Counted from the first letter of the stretch, positions 42,869 through 52,194 are shown. The stretch: 64,000 nt of DNA from SOJA01 sp964598485 (GCA_964598485.1 CAZRCD010000002.1:124001-188000); one strand, 5' to 3'. The notes: generated from the sequence alone by a model not told the origin. Made by a program: numbers and translations.

Positions 42869-43864
42869 ATGAAACCAAAACTCGGGACGTGGGGATTAGT
42901 CATAATAATTGCTGCAATCACATCAACAGCCTCAGTTGCAGGCACAATGTATTATCTACAAGCCTTCAACAGACAGAAACTAGTGGTAGCAACCACCACA
43001 AGTCTCTACGACACTGGCTTACTAGACGAAATTGAAGAACATTTTGAACAAAAATACCCAATTGACCTATGTTTAATCTCTGTAGGCACAGGCATAGCCA
43101 TCCAATTCGCACAGCGTGGAGACGCAGACATGCTACTCGTACACTCACCCTCTCAAGAAACGAAGTTTCTCCAAGACAATTACGGCGTTAACAGGAAAAT
43201 CATAGCGTACAACTTGTTCCAAATCGTTGGTCCCAATAATGATCCAGCTCAAATCGAAGGCTTATCTATAACAGAGGCTTTGTCCAAAATCGTTTCTGAA
43301 GGAAGGAACACGCGAGCGATATGGATTTCCAGAGGAGACAATTCTGGAACGCACACCAAAGAAAAGACATTGTGGAAAGCTGCAGGTTTTGATTATGCCT
43401 TTCTAAGAGATGAAACAAATTGGTTCAAAGAAACAGGCTCAGGAATGGGAAAAACTCTAATCGCAACCAGCGAGTTAAAAGCCTACACGCTAACGGATAT
43501 TGGAACTTTTCTTGCATACAGCCAAGCCACGTCAAACCTAGTGCCCAATTTGAAAGCTTTAGTTAGTCAAGAGGCTGAATTAATTAATGTTTACAGCGCA
43601 ATCGCCGTAAATAAGACGACAAACCCAAATGCAAACTTTGAAGCGGCAACAACGTTCACAAAATTTTTGATATCAGAGGAAGGACAACAAATGATTGAGA
43701 ATTACGGAATATCAACGTATGGACAACCATTGTTCTATCCAGCCGTGGAGCTTTTAAAAATCAATACAGAACCTGTAGCGCAAATGATTAAAGATTACGC
43801 CTACTTTGACGGGTCGGAATGTCCGCCTCAATACAGACATGGCTATGCAGAGCTTTACGGTTAA
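42869..43864 (+). CDS. tupA: Tungstate ABC transporter substrate-binding protein TupA
   Basis: 331 residues, anchored by an N-terminal membrane segment (VIIIAAITSTASVAGTMYY) that acts as a signal anchor. The binding-protein core begins VVATTTSLYDTGLLDEIEEH, with GTGIAIQFAQRGDADMLLVH and YNLFQIVGPNNDP, the diagnostic TupA motifs (this is not WtpA/ModA type). The tungstate ligands include TTTS. GAGGAGCTG ends nine bases before the ATG. First gene of a three-gene operon. Confidence 0.92.
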   Translation: MKPKLGTWGLVIIIAAITSTASVAGTMYYLQAFNRQKLVVATTTSLYDTGLLDEIEEHFEQKYPIDLCLISVGTGIAIQFAQRGDADMLLVHSPSQETKFLQDNYGVNRKIIAYNLFQIVGPNNDPAQIEGLSITEALSKIVSEGRNTRAIWISRGDNSGTHTKEKTLWKAAGFDYAFLRDETNWFKETGSGMGKTLIATSELKAYTLTDIGTFLAYSQATSNLVPNLKALVSQEAELINVYSAIAVNKTTNPNANFEAATTFTKFLISEEGQQMIENYGISTYGQPLFYPAVELLKINTEPVAQMIKDYAYFDGSECPPQYRHGYAELYG

Positions 43865-43875
43865 AGAATGGTTAA

Positions 43876-44667
43876 ATGGAGAAAGCGAATTACATGAGGC
43901 TGAGAAAGTTCAAGCCAATTCCCCTAATAATCTCCTTTTTTACGATTGCAGCGATCGTCCTTCTTATTGTTTCAGTTGAAGAATTTCATGAGGGTGTCAA
44001 AGGAGCAATTGTGTTGATTGTTTCAGCGGATCCCGAAATCATGGAAATAACACTGCGGTCAATTTACATATCTGGAACGGCAGCGGCACTAGCAATCATC
44101 TGGAGCATCCCAACTGGATTAGTTATCGGTCTAGGAGATTTTGTTGGAAAAGGTTTTGTTAAAGGCATATTTAACGCGTTGCTTGGAATACCAACCGTTG
44201 CTCTAGGCTTAATATTGTATCTTCTGCTATCCAGCTCTGGGCCTCTTGGATTTCTAGACCTCTTCATTAATCCCTTAGGCGTCGCTGTAGGACAAGCAAT
44301 TCTAATAACACCTATGATGATAAGTTTTACAACAAGCGCCGTTGAAGCTGTTGAACCTGACATTAAGGATTTGGCAAAAACTTTGGGTGCTTCAGAAGTT
44401 GAAGCCGCCTTTGCCGTTTTGAGGGAATCAACGTCAGGTGCTGCATTGGCTGTTATGGGAAGTTTCAACAGGGCAATTGCTGAGTTGGGAGTTGCTTTTA
44501 TGATTGGTCAAAACGTTCGTGGCAGTACCAGAGTTTTGACGACTGCAATCGCTATGGAAACTGGTCGCGGAGAAATCGCGTTGAGCATAGCACTAGCGTC
44601 AATATTGTTAGTCATAGTGTTGTCGATAAGTCTTCTTACCAACTTATTGCAAAGGCGATTACAATGA
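43876..44667 (+). CDS. tupB: Tungstate ABC transporter permease TupB
   Basis: 263 residues with about six membrane helices. The permease EAA-loop lies around KDLAKTLGASEVEAAFAVLRE, the ATPase contact of binding-protein-dependent permeases. Begins 12 bases after tupA and overlaps tupC by the ATGA at 44664-44667, indicating coupled translation. Family assignment follows from TupA and the EAA signature. Confidence 0.9.
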   Translation: MEKANYMRLRKFKPIPLIISFFTIAAIVLLIVSVEEFHEGVKGAIVLIVSADPEIMEITLRSIYISGTAAALAIIWSIPTGLVIGLGDFVGKGFVKGIFNALLGIPTVALGLILYLLLSSSGPLGFLDLFINPLGVAVGQAILITPMMISFTTSAVEAVEPDIKDLAKTLGASEVEAAFAVLRESTSGAALAVMGSFNRAIAELGVAFMIGQNVRGSTRVLTTAIAMETGRGEIALSIALASILLVIVLSISLLTNLLQRRLQ

Positions 44668-45725
44668 ACGTGATGGCCGAGTTAGACAACGTTACGAAGA
44701 TGTATGGAAAGATAACTGCTCTCGATGATATATCTTTGAAAATTCCTCGGGGAGAAATATTTACTTTGATAGGGCCAAATGGGTCGGGAAAAACTACACT
44801 GTTGAAAATTTTGGCTTGCATCGAAAAGCACACAAAAGGAAAAGTGTACTTCGACGGTCAGTTGGTTGAAGAGAGAAGTATGCCTGAGTTTAGGTTAAAA
44901 AGCACAATGGTTTTTCAAAAAAACGTACTGTTCAATACCTCAATTTACGAAAATGTTGCGTACGGACTGAAGCTTAGAGGTTTCTCAAAAGAGGAGATAA
45001 ACGAGCGAGTTAGAAGTGTTCTAAAGCTAGTAAAGCTTGAAGGCTATGAAAAACGTTCTGCGAAGAAATTATCTGGAGGGGAACAGCAAAGAGTTTCGCT
45101 TGCAAGAGCTCTAGCACTACGAACGGAACTTTTGTTACTGGATGAACCAATGGCTAATTTGGATCAAAGAAGCGCGTCAATAATTGAAGCAGCAATATCG
45201 CAAATAAGACAAGAAACAAACACAACGATAATTTTAGCAACGCATAACATGTTTCAAGTGAAAACGCTTTCTGAAAAAGTTGCTTTAATCAACAATGGAA
45301 AATTAATACATGTTGGAAAAACACATGAAATTCTTAAAGACGCCCGAAAACTAGCGAATTTTGCGAGAATTGAAAACATTTTTTCAGGAGTCTCGTGTGT
45401 CACCAAGGATGGGACATCTAGAATCGATGTTGGGGATAATATGCAGATTGAAGCGTCAATGAGAAGGTCTGGTAAGATTTCTGTGTTCGTGAGGCCTGAA
45501 GACATTATTCTGTCAAAAATCAGATTTGCGTCGAGTGCAAGAAATGTTTTCGAAGGGAGAATAGTTGAGATTTTAGATCTGGGTCCAACGGTGAGGCTTA
45601 GAATAGACGCTGGAAAACAGTTTGTTGTTCAAATAACAAAACATTCTTTCATTGAAATGCAACTGAATCTTTCCTCTAAGGTTTTTGTCACCTTTAAAGC
45701 ATCTTCAGTCCGGACGATTGATTGA
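44664..45725 (+). CDS. tupC: Tungstate ABC transporter ATPase TupC
   Basis: 353 residues. Walker A GPNGSGKTT, Q-loop VFQKNVLFNTSIYENV, signature LSGGEQQRVSLARAL, Walker B LLLLDEPMANLD, and H-loop ILATHNM are all present. After the ATPase core the last hundred residues hold a molybdate-binding-like TOBE region beginning ISVFVRPEDIILSK and ending LSSKVFVTFKASSVR. Powers uptake by TupAB. Starts at the overlap with tupB. Confidence 0.92.
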   Translation: MNVMAELDNVTKMYGKITALDDISLKIPRGEIFTLIGPNGSGKTTLLKILACIEKHTKGKVYFDGQLVEERSMPEFRLKSTMVFQKNVLFNTSIYENVAYGLKLRGFSKEEINERVRSVLKLVKLEGYEKRSAKKLSGGEQQRVSLARALALRTELLLLDEPMANLDQRSASIIEAAISQIRQETNTTIILATHNMFQVKTLSEKVALINNGKLIHVGKTHEILKDARKLANFARIENIFSGVSCVTKDGTSRIDVGDNMQIEASMRRSGKISVFVRPEDIILSKIRFASSARNVFEGRIVEILDLGPTVRLRIDAGKQFVVQITKHSFIEMQLNLSSKVFVTFKASSVRTID

Positions 45726-45805
45726 CTTGCTCAGAAAAACGTGTGACGGTCGTTCAAAACATCTAAATAAAAATAAGTGTAGTAATACGTAGGTGAAACC
45801 TTGCC

Positions 45806-46141
45806 TTGTCATCTTCTCTAAAAAAGGAAAAAATTAAACCTGCTTTCAAATTATGGTTCGAAATTGGAGATGACTATGTTTTTGGAGAAGGAACTTATGG
45901 GCTTTTGGATGAGATAAGAAGGAAAAAGTCGATAAGTGCTGCAGCAAGGGCTACGCACATGTCTTATCGTCATGCATGGGATTTGATTAAAGAGGTGGAA
46001 AAACACTTAGGGGAACCTGTTATAAAAACCCAAAAAGGTGGAAAATACGGAGGCGGATCAGAAGTGACAGGTGCAGGTCTTTCACTGTTAACAAGTTACA
46101 AAAAGCTGAAGAAGAAAATGGCAAACGTGTGCAAACTGTAG
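45806..46141 (+). CDS. ModE-type winged-helix regulator (DNA-binding domain only)
   Basis: 111 residues, TTG start with AGGTGA upstream at 45792-45797. The ModE/LysR-type helix-turn-helix reads KKSISAAARATHMSYRHAWDLI then EKHLGEPVIKTQKGGKYGGG, followed by SEVTGAGLSLLTSYKKL. No molybdate-binding (TOBE) half is present, as in the short archaeal and proteobacterial ModE-like forms. Its gene lies 80 bases after tupC, and the mirrored operator pair between moaA and tupA is its likely target. The effector is inferred, not shown. Confidence 0.88.
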   Translation: MSSSLKKEKIKPAFKLWFEIGDDYVFGEGTYGLLDEIRRKKSISAAARATHMSYRHAWDLIKEVEKHLGEPVIKTQKGGKYGGGSEVTGAGLSLLTSYKKLKKKMANVCKL

Positions 46142-46493
46142 TAATGTAGTTTCCAGAATCATGTCATGTTGTATTCTTATGAATCTTTGAACTGGAAGAT
46201 TCTACCATAAGATTTCTCCATAAGCTATAAGTGATTAAAACTGCATTAAGCTTTCGTGAGGAGAATGGTAGACTCTCATGAGGGGAGAAAGGAGAGAAGG
46301 AGTAAAATTTTCCTACCATCCTCCTCATACATCTGTTAATACTTATGCTACACCCTTGATTTAACCTTTGACTTTCCTGAAAGAATTCGATGAGGCTGAG
46401 TTAACCGTTCTCAGATAATTCTTTTTTCTTTTAGTTTACTCTGATAGCCTTTTTTCGTGTTTAGGTGTGTCAACAATTGCCAGCTACGTAAAA
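46142..46493. other. Intergenic 352 bp with an inverted repeat
   Basis: No gene supported. It holds the inverted repeat 46258-46326 (see separate entry). Downstream of this the sequence is A+T-rich and leads into the tRNA-Pro, with no promoter I can name on the tRNA side. Confidence 0.4.
46258..46326. repeat. Inverted repeat, 14-bp arms
   Basis: Arms GAGGAGAATGGTAG (46258-46271) and CTACCATCCTCCTC (46313-46326) pair at 13 of 14 positions and extend by two more bases; the 41-base loop is purine-rich with an inner CTCTCATGAGGGG. Could be an RNA hairpin, a terminator-like structure of the regulator gene or a remnant mobile-element end. No function can be chosen from sequence. Confidence 0.55.
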
Positions 46494-46622
46494 TGGTGGG
46501 GTCGCGGGGATTTGAACCCCGGATCGCCAGCGCCCCAGGCTGGTATCCTTGACCAAACTAGAGACCGTCTCCAGGGGCTTGGATACCGCCCCCAGGACAA
46601 GTCTTAACTAGACGACGACCCC
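46494..46622 (-). tRNA. tRNA-Pro (GGG) with a 50-nt intron in the D arm
   Basis: Minus strand. Acceptor GGGGTCG pairs with CGACCCC; CCA is encoded at 46494-46496. Anticodon arm CCAGC-CTGGGGC-GCTGG gives anticodon GGG; T arm CGGGG-TTCAAAT-CCCCG. The 129-base gene is 50 bases longer than the 79-base mature form. The surplus lies in the D arm: GTCTAGTT occurs before and again (TCTAGTT) at the end of the insertion, so the splice point is ambiguous by up to seven bases. An intron at this place is noncanonical. The integrase gene starts 14 bases upstream of its 5' end. Confidence 0.87.
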
Positions 46623-46635
46623 TCATGGATACAGT

Positions 46636-47850
46636 TTATTTTGGCTTTTTAAAGAGTTTTTTGTCTTGGTATTCGCATATGTGATCGAATCCTGTTTCGA
46701 TGAGGTCTTTTGCTTCTTTGACGTTGTTAGCTACTTTGCAGATGTAGTCGTCGCTTTCTTTGTAGAGCATTTGTTCAAGTTGAATGTAACGTAACGTGTT
46801 TTCTATCCTCTTGTGGCCTAAGAATTGCATCACGTGTAGGATGTCTTTGGTTCTATGGTATTCCATTGTTGCTCGCCAGTGTCGGAGTGTGTGAAAGTGG
46901 ATCCTTTTTATTCGAGGATTTCCCAGTTTTTGAACAGCTCGCTTTCGTTGTTTTCTGAAGGTCTTACTCATGTATGTCGAGTTTTTGTACGTGAACGCTC
47001 TTTGTGATTTTCTAGGCAGTCTATTGAGCATCGCTATGAGTTTGTCGTTGATTCTGACTATTCTTGGGTTTCCTCCTTTTCTGGTGGTTATGTGGATGGT
47101 TTTGGTTTTGAAGTCTATATCGCTCCATTTTAGTTGCCATGCTTCGGGTCTTCGTGCAGCGCTCTGTTTCAACAGTTCGAGTACTGTGGCCATTTGGAAT
47201 GAGCAACTGGCGATTAAGGCGTCAATCTCGTTTTCTTGTGGTATCCAAGGGAGTTTTGCTTCTGGCTTGTATCGTGGACGTTGCCAAGAAAGTCCTTGTA
47301 TCTTAAGCCATTTTGTGTAAGCCTTACACATGTTCCATTTCCAAGCGTTGCTGCAGTTTTGTTTGGCGATCGTGGTCTTGACACTGTCTGTATTGAAAGG
47401 TCTGCGCCCCTCCTTGCCAGAATTTCGAGTGTCTTGCAGTAGCCGATTATTGTTGCTTCAGCGTAGCCTTCTCTTTTGAGATTCCACATGAACTCGATGA
47501 TTTTACCTTTAATGTCAGCTTTCGATAGCCTTGTGGCTCCCGCGGGCCCTTCTCTAAGTGGTTCTACTTCGACCAAATTTTCCACTAGCCCATGGGCTTG
47601 TCGGGTAGCGCCTATTTGGCAAGTAGAATCTATACTCGAAGGTGTACTTATTTGCTGCCTAGAACTTTCTTTTAATGGAGGACAGGAGAAGCGGAAGCCA
47701 CAATCTCGGCAGAGCCACCGTTGAACTGTGCCGCCATTCTTAAAGTAGCGAAGTCCGTCTCGGTAAAGCTTTTGGCTGCTGCATTCAGGACATGCTGGCT
47801 GTTTTGGAGGTTTGTGCAGATTGCTTCGACGCGGATTTTCCAGTGTTTTA
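46636..47850 (-). pseudogene. Decayed zinc-ribbon tyrosine recombinase (integrase)
   Basis: Reading back from 46636 (stop) the catalytic half is intact: ARRPEAWQLKW (catalytic Arg), RKGGNPR, HTLRHW and FLGHKRI then Tyr in TLRYIQ. A frameshift near 47393-47398 separates it from the N-terminal domain (KADIKGKIIEFMWNLKREG, YAEATIIGYCKTLE). Further upstream the frame continues into a Cys4 zinc ribbon, CPECSSQKLYRDGLRYF then WLCRDCGFRFSCP, with no stop between but no usual start codon before it. A zinc ribbon plus SAM-like plus catalytic domain is typical of archaeal integrases. It borders the tRNA-Pro gene. Confidence 0.78.
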
Positions 47851-48042
47851 ACCTGTTTTTTTTGCGCGTCTCCCGGCGATGACTACCATAGCCAATCCTG
47901 CAAAAACCGGTATAACACCAAGTAACAATGTGGGTCCTCCATAAGGTCCTAGTCTTCTCATTTCCAAGAAAATATACGCGTATCCAAGAATTTGCAGCAA
48001 CACGCTGATTATGACTAATAGCCATTGGATTTTGTCCTTCAT
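47848..48042 (-). CDS. Small two-helix membrane protein
   Basis: 64 residues from ATG 48042; a GTG at 48054 would add four. Two hydrophobic helices, LLVIISVLLQILGYAYIFLE and LLLGVIPVFAGLAMVVIAG, with a basic tail RRAKKTG. Overlaps the integrase relic by a few bases. No family recognised. Confidence 0.6.
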   Translation of the reverse strand: MKDKIQWLLVIISVLLQILGYAYIFLEMRRLGPYGGPTLLLGVIPVFAGLAMVVIAGRRAKKTG

Positions 48043-48322
48043 CTTTGTTGGCACCCTTTCCTAAGTCTAATGATAAGGCATATTTAATTTGTGTTTTTTT
48101 GACTACTTACCTAATCTTAACCGTGCAGAAACACCTACTTTTGAGAATAAACCCTACAGGACCGCGCACAAGCGACACATTGAGCAAACTCCGAATTTAT
48201 GGCATATACAGAAAAGTTCAGAGCAGGTTCGAGTTCATCAAGAACTCGGTCGGGTTTTTCCATAAAAAATAAAAGGATGGTATGATACTGGTAGAATACA
48301 ATGTGTTAATGGAGAGATTCGT

Positions 48323-49666
48323 TTGAAAAGAAGAAGAAAAAGTGTAATTGTGGCAATGTTGGAAATTGTTATGGCTGTACTATCTATGTTAAGCATAGCA
48401 CCTGTGAATGCTTACGAGGTTTCAGGTGTTCTTTCTGTTGAGGAGGTTGACTATTGGTGGATCTATAACGTTAATGAGGGTGATTTGGTTTTGCTTGTCG
48501 TTGAGACTGATACTACTTGCATGTGGGAGTCCCGACTTTACTATTCCAACTTGACACTGCTTGGCGAAACATTCCAAGGGGACACTCACATTTACGAGTT
48601 CATTTCAGACAAGGCTGATGACTACTTGCTGAGGCTGTACACTGAATATTGTAGCTTCAACTACACCATAGAATCAAAGTATCAAAATATCTCAGAACAG
48701 CTAATGTATACAAATGCAGGTGTTCTTTCTGTTGAGGAGGTTGACTATTGGTGGATCTATAACGTTAATGAGGGTGATTTGGTTTTGCTTGTCGTTGAGA
48801 CTGATACTACTTGCATGTGGGAGTCCCGACTTTACTATTCCAACTTGACACTGCTTGGCGAAACATTCCAAGGGGACACTCACATTTACGAGTTCATTTC
48901 AGACAAGGCTGATGACTACTTGCTGAGGCTGTACACTGAATATTGTAGCTTCAACTACACCATAGAATGTATAGCATGCATGCGCGTTACGCCACCTCCT
49001 GAAATTAAAGACTTAAAGACAGCCTGGAAGAACGCAACTTTCGTGCTTGGAACAAGTGAGCCTTATGGACCTTTGCCTTGGGGGGCCTTGATAGATGATA
49101 CAATAGGGTCTATAGACCTAGCTGTAGCGTTGGCGAGCTATGGAACTCCAACCTCAGCATTTGACGTTGAAGTGCTTGAATGGAATGGAACACGTTTTAA
49201 TTGGAAACCTGGTTCACCATCAACTGTGATTGCGGTTGGAGGAACAGCCGTTAACTTAGTCAGCTACGAATATAACAGTTATACTCATTTCAAACTAAGC
49301 GTTGCTGGGGAATACGTTGAACTGAACGTTGATGCTGACGGAATCGACCATATCAGATTGTATTTCAGTCCACAACGATATGTAATCCATTGCGCCAATG
49401 GCTCGGATGTTCAATACGATTCTGAAGAAAACGATTTTGCTGAGGTATATGCCTATTACGACGCTGTTGACGATAAGTATGTGTTTCTGGTGATGGGAAT
49501 ATGCGCAGAAGGCACTATCGGAGCATGCAGGTACCTAGCAGATAATCTGCATTCATTCCCGACAGATGTGGCCAACGCAGAAGGCATCATTTTACGCTGG
49601 TACGACACTGACATGGATGGAATCGCAAGAGGAAACGAAATGACTGTAGTAGCCACTTATCCATAA
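48323..49666 (+). CDS. S-layer-like surface protein with duplicated beta domain
   Basis: 447 residues, TTG start with GGAGAG seven bases upstream. Signal peptide IVAMLEIVMAVLSMLSIAPV. Then two copies (residues 34-118 and 132-215) of an 84-residue domain with VEEVDYWWIYNVNEG and YEFISDKADDYLLRLYTEY, identical at DNA level. Residues about 218-447 resemble the S-layer-like part of the protein at 36205: VIAVGGTAVNLVSYEYN, EGTIGACRYLADNLHSF and RWYDTDMDGIARGNE (a calcium-loop-like DxDxDG). Unlike that protein no C-terminal anchor is seen, so attachment is unclear. Confidence 0.82.
   Translation: MKRRRKSVIVAMLEIVMAVLSMLSIAPVNAYEVSGVLSVEEVDYWWIYNVNEGDLVLLVVETDTTCMWESRLYYSNLTLLGETFQGDTHIYEFISDKADDYLLRLYTEYCSFNYTIESKYQNISEQLMYTNAGVLSVEEVDYWWIYNVNEGDLVLLVVETDTTCMWESRLYYSNLTLLGETFQGDTHIYEFISDKADDYLLRLYTEYCSFNYTIECIACMRVTPPPEIKDLKTAWKNATFVLGTSEPYGPLPWGALIDDTIGSIDLAVALASYGTPTSAFDVEVLEWNGTRFNWKPGSPSTVIAVGGTAVNLVSYEYNSYTHFKLSVAGEYVELNVDADGIDHIRLYFSPQRYVIHCANGSDVQYDSEENDFAEVYAYYDAVDDKYVFLVMGICAEGTIGACRYLADNLHSFPTDVANAEGIILRWYDTDMDGIARGNEMTVVATYP
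48423..48674 (+). repeat. 252-bp perfect in-frame direct repeat, copy 1
   Basis: Identical to 48717-48968 over 252 bases; the offset of 294 bases (98 codons) preserves frame. The 42 bases between the copies differ and encode a spacer rich in Asn, Ser and Gln. Codes for residues 34-118 of the surface protein. Confidence 0.9.
48717..48968 (+). repeat. 252-bp perfect in-frame direct repeat, copy 2
   Basis: Second copy of 48423-48674, residues 132-215. After it the protein goes on to the S-layer-like domain (CIACMRVTPPPE). Together with 36737/37586 this is the second surface gene with a perfectly preserved internal duplication. Confidence 0.9.
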
Positions 49667-49878
49667 ATCCTCTTTTTTCTCATTTCAAAAAAGACCTTCA
49701 TGAAAGCCGCGCAGGCACAATCCTATGATAAACAGACGTCAAAAACCCGCGAATACAACCTAAATTCAATGACCTAAGCACTTGTTTAATACTCAAAGTC
49801 TCTTCCTAACAATAAATGATCCGAAGCAACAAATTAATTTCTAAACACCCTAGCGCGCTATGCGACTCTGTTCAAATT

Positions 49879-50550
49879 CTATTTACTTTCAAGTTTTGCT
49901 TTGGTGACCAGAAAATAGCCGCTTTGGTTTTCCCAAACTTTCTCCGCTTTGATAATCTTTATTTTCTTTCTGAAGAATTGAGCGTCAAGCACTAGGGTTT
50001 CGTATTCTCCTCCTTCGCCGACAAGAGAGACACCATATTTTATGTTCAGTTCCTTCAATGCTTTGACAGTTTTTTCGTTGATTTTCCTTCCAAGCCATTC
50101 TCTGCTAAAGCCGTATGCGTAGACTCCGGTTATTATTACCTCAAATTTAAGGTCTAGAATCTCGTTCAAGATATGCAACTCTTTTTCGTGCCAGAGGGGC
50201 ATTACAGATTTCAGGCTTAACTGTCGGCAGACTTTTTCTATTCTTGTTTTCTGATAGTTTGAGGCTACTGCTCCGGAAACTATGCCTTCCACATCAAGCT
50301 TTTCGATCAAGTGTTTAAGGTCTTTAACTTCCTTTTCTTTAATGCCGGAGGTTTCAGCTTTCACAAGTGGTATCTCAACAGCATCCGCAAATAAATCAAC
50401 CAAACGAATGTTCGGGTAATGGAACATCCAACTGTCTTCTCTAAGAGGAATCATGCTTACTAGATACCTTACTTCGTGTCCTTCGTTTAAGACTCGGTGA
50501 AGCGCTAAAACGGAGTCCTTTCCTCCCGTGGCTAAAACTGCAACACGCAT
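49879..50550 (-). CDS. dph6: Diphthine-ammonia ligase Dph6
   Basis: Final amidation step of diphthamide on elongation factor 2. 223 residues with the PP-loop ATGGKDSVLAL at residues 7-17, SMIPLREDSWMFHYPNI, VSGAVASNYQKTRIE and GEGGEYETLVLD, the conserved Dph6 motifs. ATG start; 12 bases from the flavoprotein gene upstream, in the same direction, so possibly co-transcribed. Present in nearly all archaea. Confidence 0.92.
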   Translation of the reverse strand: MRVAVLATGGKDSVLALHRVLNEGHEVRYLVSMIPLREDSWMFHYPNIRLVDLFADAVEIPLVKAETSGIKEKEVKDLKHLIEKLDVEGIVSGAVASNYQKTRIEKVCRQLSLKSVMPLWHEKELHILNEILDLKFEVIITGVYAYGFSREWLGRKINEKTVKALKELNIKYGVSLVGEGGEYETLVLDAQFFRKKIKIIKAEKVWENQSGYFLVTKAKLESK

Positions 50551-50561
50551 AGCTCTTACAC

Positions 50562-51923
50562 TTATTCTGTAAGTTTTGATCGAGCCTCCTTAAATAAGAT
50601 CTTTCTTTTCATTCGCCACTCCTCAAAGTCTTCCAGAGTTTCAGGATAGTTCATATAATGGGCTTTAACTTCACGCATCAGATTAACCGTAATCCTAAGC
50701 TTGTTCAAGAAACGCATTCTTTTTAGTCCTCTGAAAACACGTTTGGCAGTTTCCGTTACATTAAGATGAAATTCTTTGCCCAGACCAGCTTTCAGAACAT
50801 CTTCCTCTGTTAAGAGCTTATACTTCATTCCATAGTTCAGATCTTCGTCTCGGCAGTTTAGCAGAAACATGCGGAAAACATCTAATCCAGCCTGTTTTGC
50901 CCCATACATTTCCATATACTTACGATTGTAAGACCACAAGGATTTCTTGCTGGCATCACCTTTTTCCAAAGCCTCAACTATTGTTTTTCCAGCAAGGTAT
51001 CCACTCAACATTGAGGGACCTATTCCACCCCCGTGTATTGGATTAGCCAAGCATGCTGCGTCACCAAGGACTGCAACTCCATTTCCAACCATGTTATCCA
51101 AGGGTCTGCGCGTCGGATCGTACCACACCCCTCCCTTCAATAACAGTGAACCTTCAAAAAGTGGTTTTGTCAAAACGTATTTGTAAAACTGGTTTCTGGG
51201 GTTTGGAAACTTCCCACGCATACAAACTCCCAACCCAACATTGACCTTAGCTCCGCCCTTAGTGAAAATCCACGTATATCCACCCGGAGACACCCGCTGA
51301 TTTAAATAGATTTCACAGTATTCCGCTTTTTCAGTTTCCATTTTGAGTTGCCTAATCTCCCGGTAACAAGCTTCCACATCCTCATTTACAACCTCGCTTT
51401 CTATCCCCATTTCTTTGGGAAGCTTTCGCCTGATGACAGCTAGAAATCCGCTGGCGTCCAAAACGACTTTGCCTTTTAATTCGATGTTTTCGCCAGTTTT
51501 CATGTTTTTGGCTAAAACCCCTGATACAAATTTTTTCTCTGTTATTGGCTCTAGACACTGTGTGAAATCCAAAAGGATTGCACTCGCATTGAGGGCTTTC
51601 TTAAGCAGCCATTGCCCGAAAAGACGCCTGTTCAGCATGTAACCAACATAATCCTCATATGCAATGGTGAAAACTGTTTCCATATCTGGTGAATAAACCT
51701 TGACACCTTCAATCCTCTTTTCAAGCTCACCACCTTGAGGCTTTTCCAGCCCCACCGTTTTTAAGTGGTGCTCCCCTAAGGCGTCTCCACAAATTTTTTC
51801 CCCTATCTCCTCTCTTCCCTTTCTATCAATCACACAAACTTTCAAGCCTGCTTCAGCTGCCGTCTTTGCAGCCAAGCAACCCGCAGTTCCCGCGCCAACC
51901 ACTATCACATCTAATTTTTCCAA
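50562..51923 (-). CDS. Geranylgeranyl reductase family flavoprotein
   Basis: 453 residues. FAD-binding N-terminus VVGAGTAGCLAAKTAAEAG, KICGDALGEHHL, middle RLFGQWLLKKA and the GDAACLANPIHGGGIGPSM signature near residue 287. These match archaeal geranylgeranyl reductases, which saturate isoprenoid lipids, including dolichol-type carriers and archaeol precursors. It may thus feed the glycosylation lipid carrier; related halogenase-like enzymes are possible alternatives. No signal peptide. Confidence 0.85.
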   Translation of the reverse strand: MEKLDVIVVGAGTAGCLAAKTAAEAGLKVCVIDRKGREEIGEKICGDALGEHHLKTVGLEKPQGGELEKRIEGVKVYSPDMETVFTIAYEDYVGYMLNRRLFGQWLLKKALNASAILLDFTQCLEPITEKKFVSGVLAKNMKTGENIELKGKVVLDASGFLAVIRRKLPKEMGIESEVVNEDVEACYREIRQLKMETEKAEYCEIYLNQRVSPGGYTWIFTKGGAKVNVGLGVCMRGKFPNPRNQFYKYVLTKPLFEGSLLLKGGVWYDPTRRPLDNMVGNGVAVLGDAACLANPIHGGGIGPSMLSGYLAGKTIVEALEKGDASKKSLWSYNRKYMEMYGAKQAGLDVFRMFLLNCRDEDLNYGMKYKLLTEEDVLKAGLGKEFHLNVTETAKRVFRGLKRMRFLNKLRITVNLMREVKAHYMNYPETLEDFEEWRMKRKILFKEARSKLTE

Positions 51924-52194
51924 GAGCTATCCTTCCTTAGTGTTTCTAGTTTCTAATTCGCTCCTAGGGATTCATAACTTTTACTGAATTTTCTTTAATA
52001 CGTGTTGAACGACTAACTAGATTCATTTACTTGCTCCAAAACATTTAGGATGCTGCACTGTTTCCTAATGTTCCTAGTATTCATTCTCCATGACTTTTAC
52101 AATGAATTTGTAATCTGGATTAGTGATTCATAATCGTTAATTACATCCGTGGCTAACCATGGAAAATCATCAGAATATATGAAGAGGTCTTTAA

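Noticed and set aside
46494..47850. Complete integrated element next to tRNA-Pro
   Set aside because: Only a broken integrase is present on the 5' side of the tRNA; no cargo, replication genes or repeated tRNA end were seen.
49836..49859. Solo right end of the 142-bp element
   Set aside because: About 20 similar bases (ending CCTAGCGCGC) but no body; not enough to annotate.
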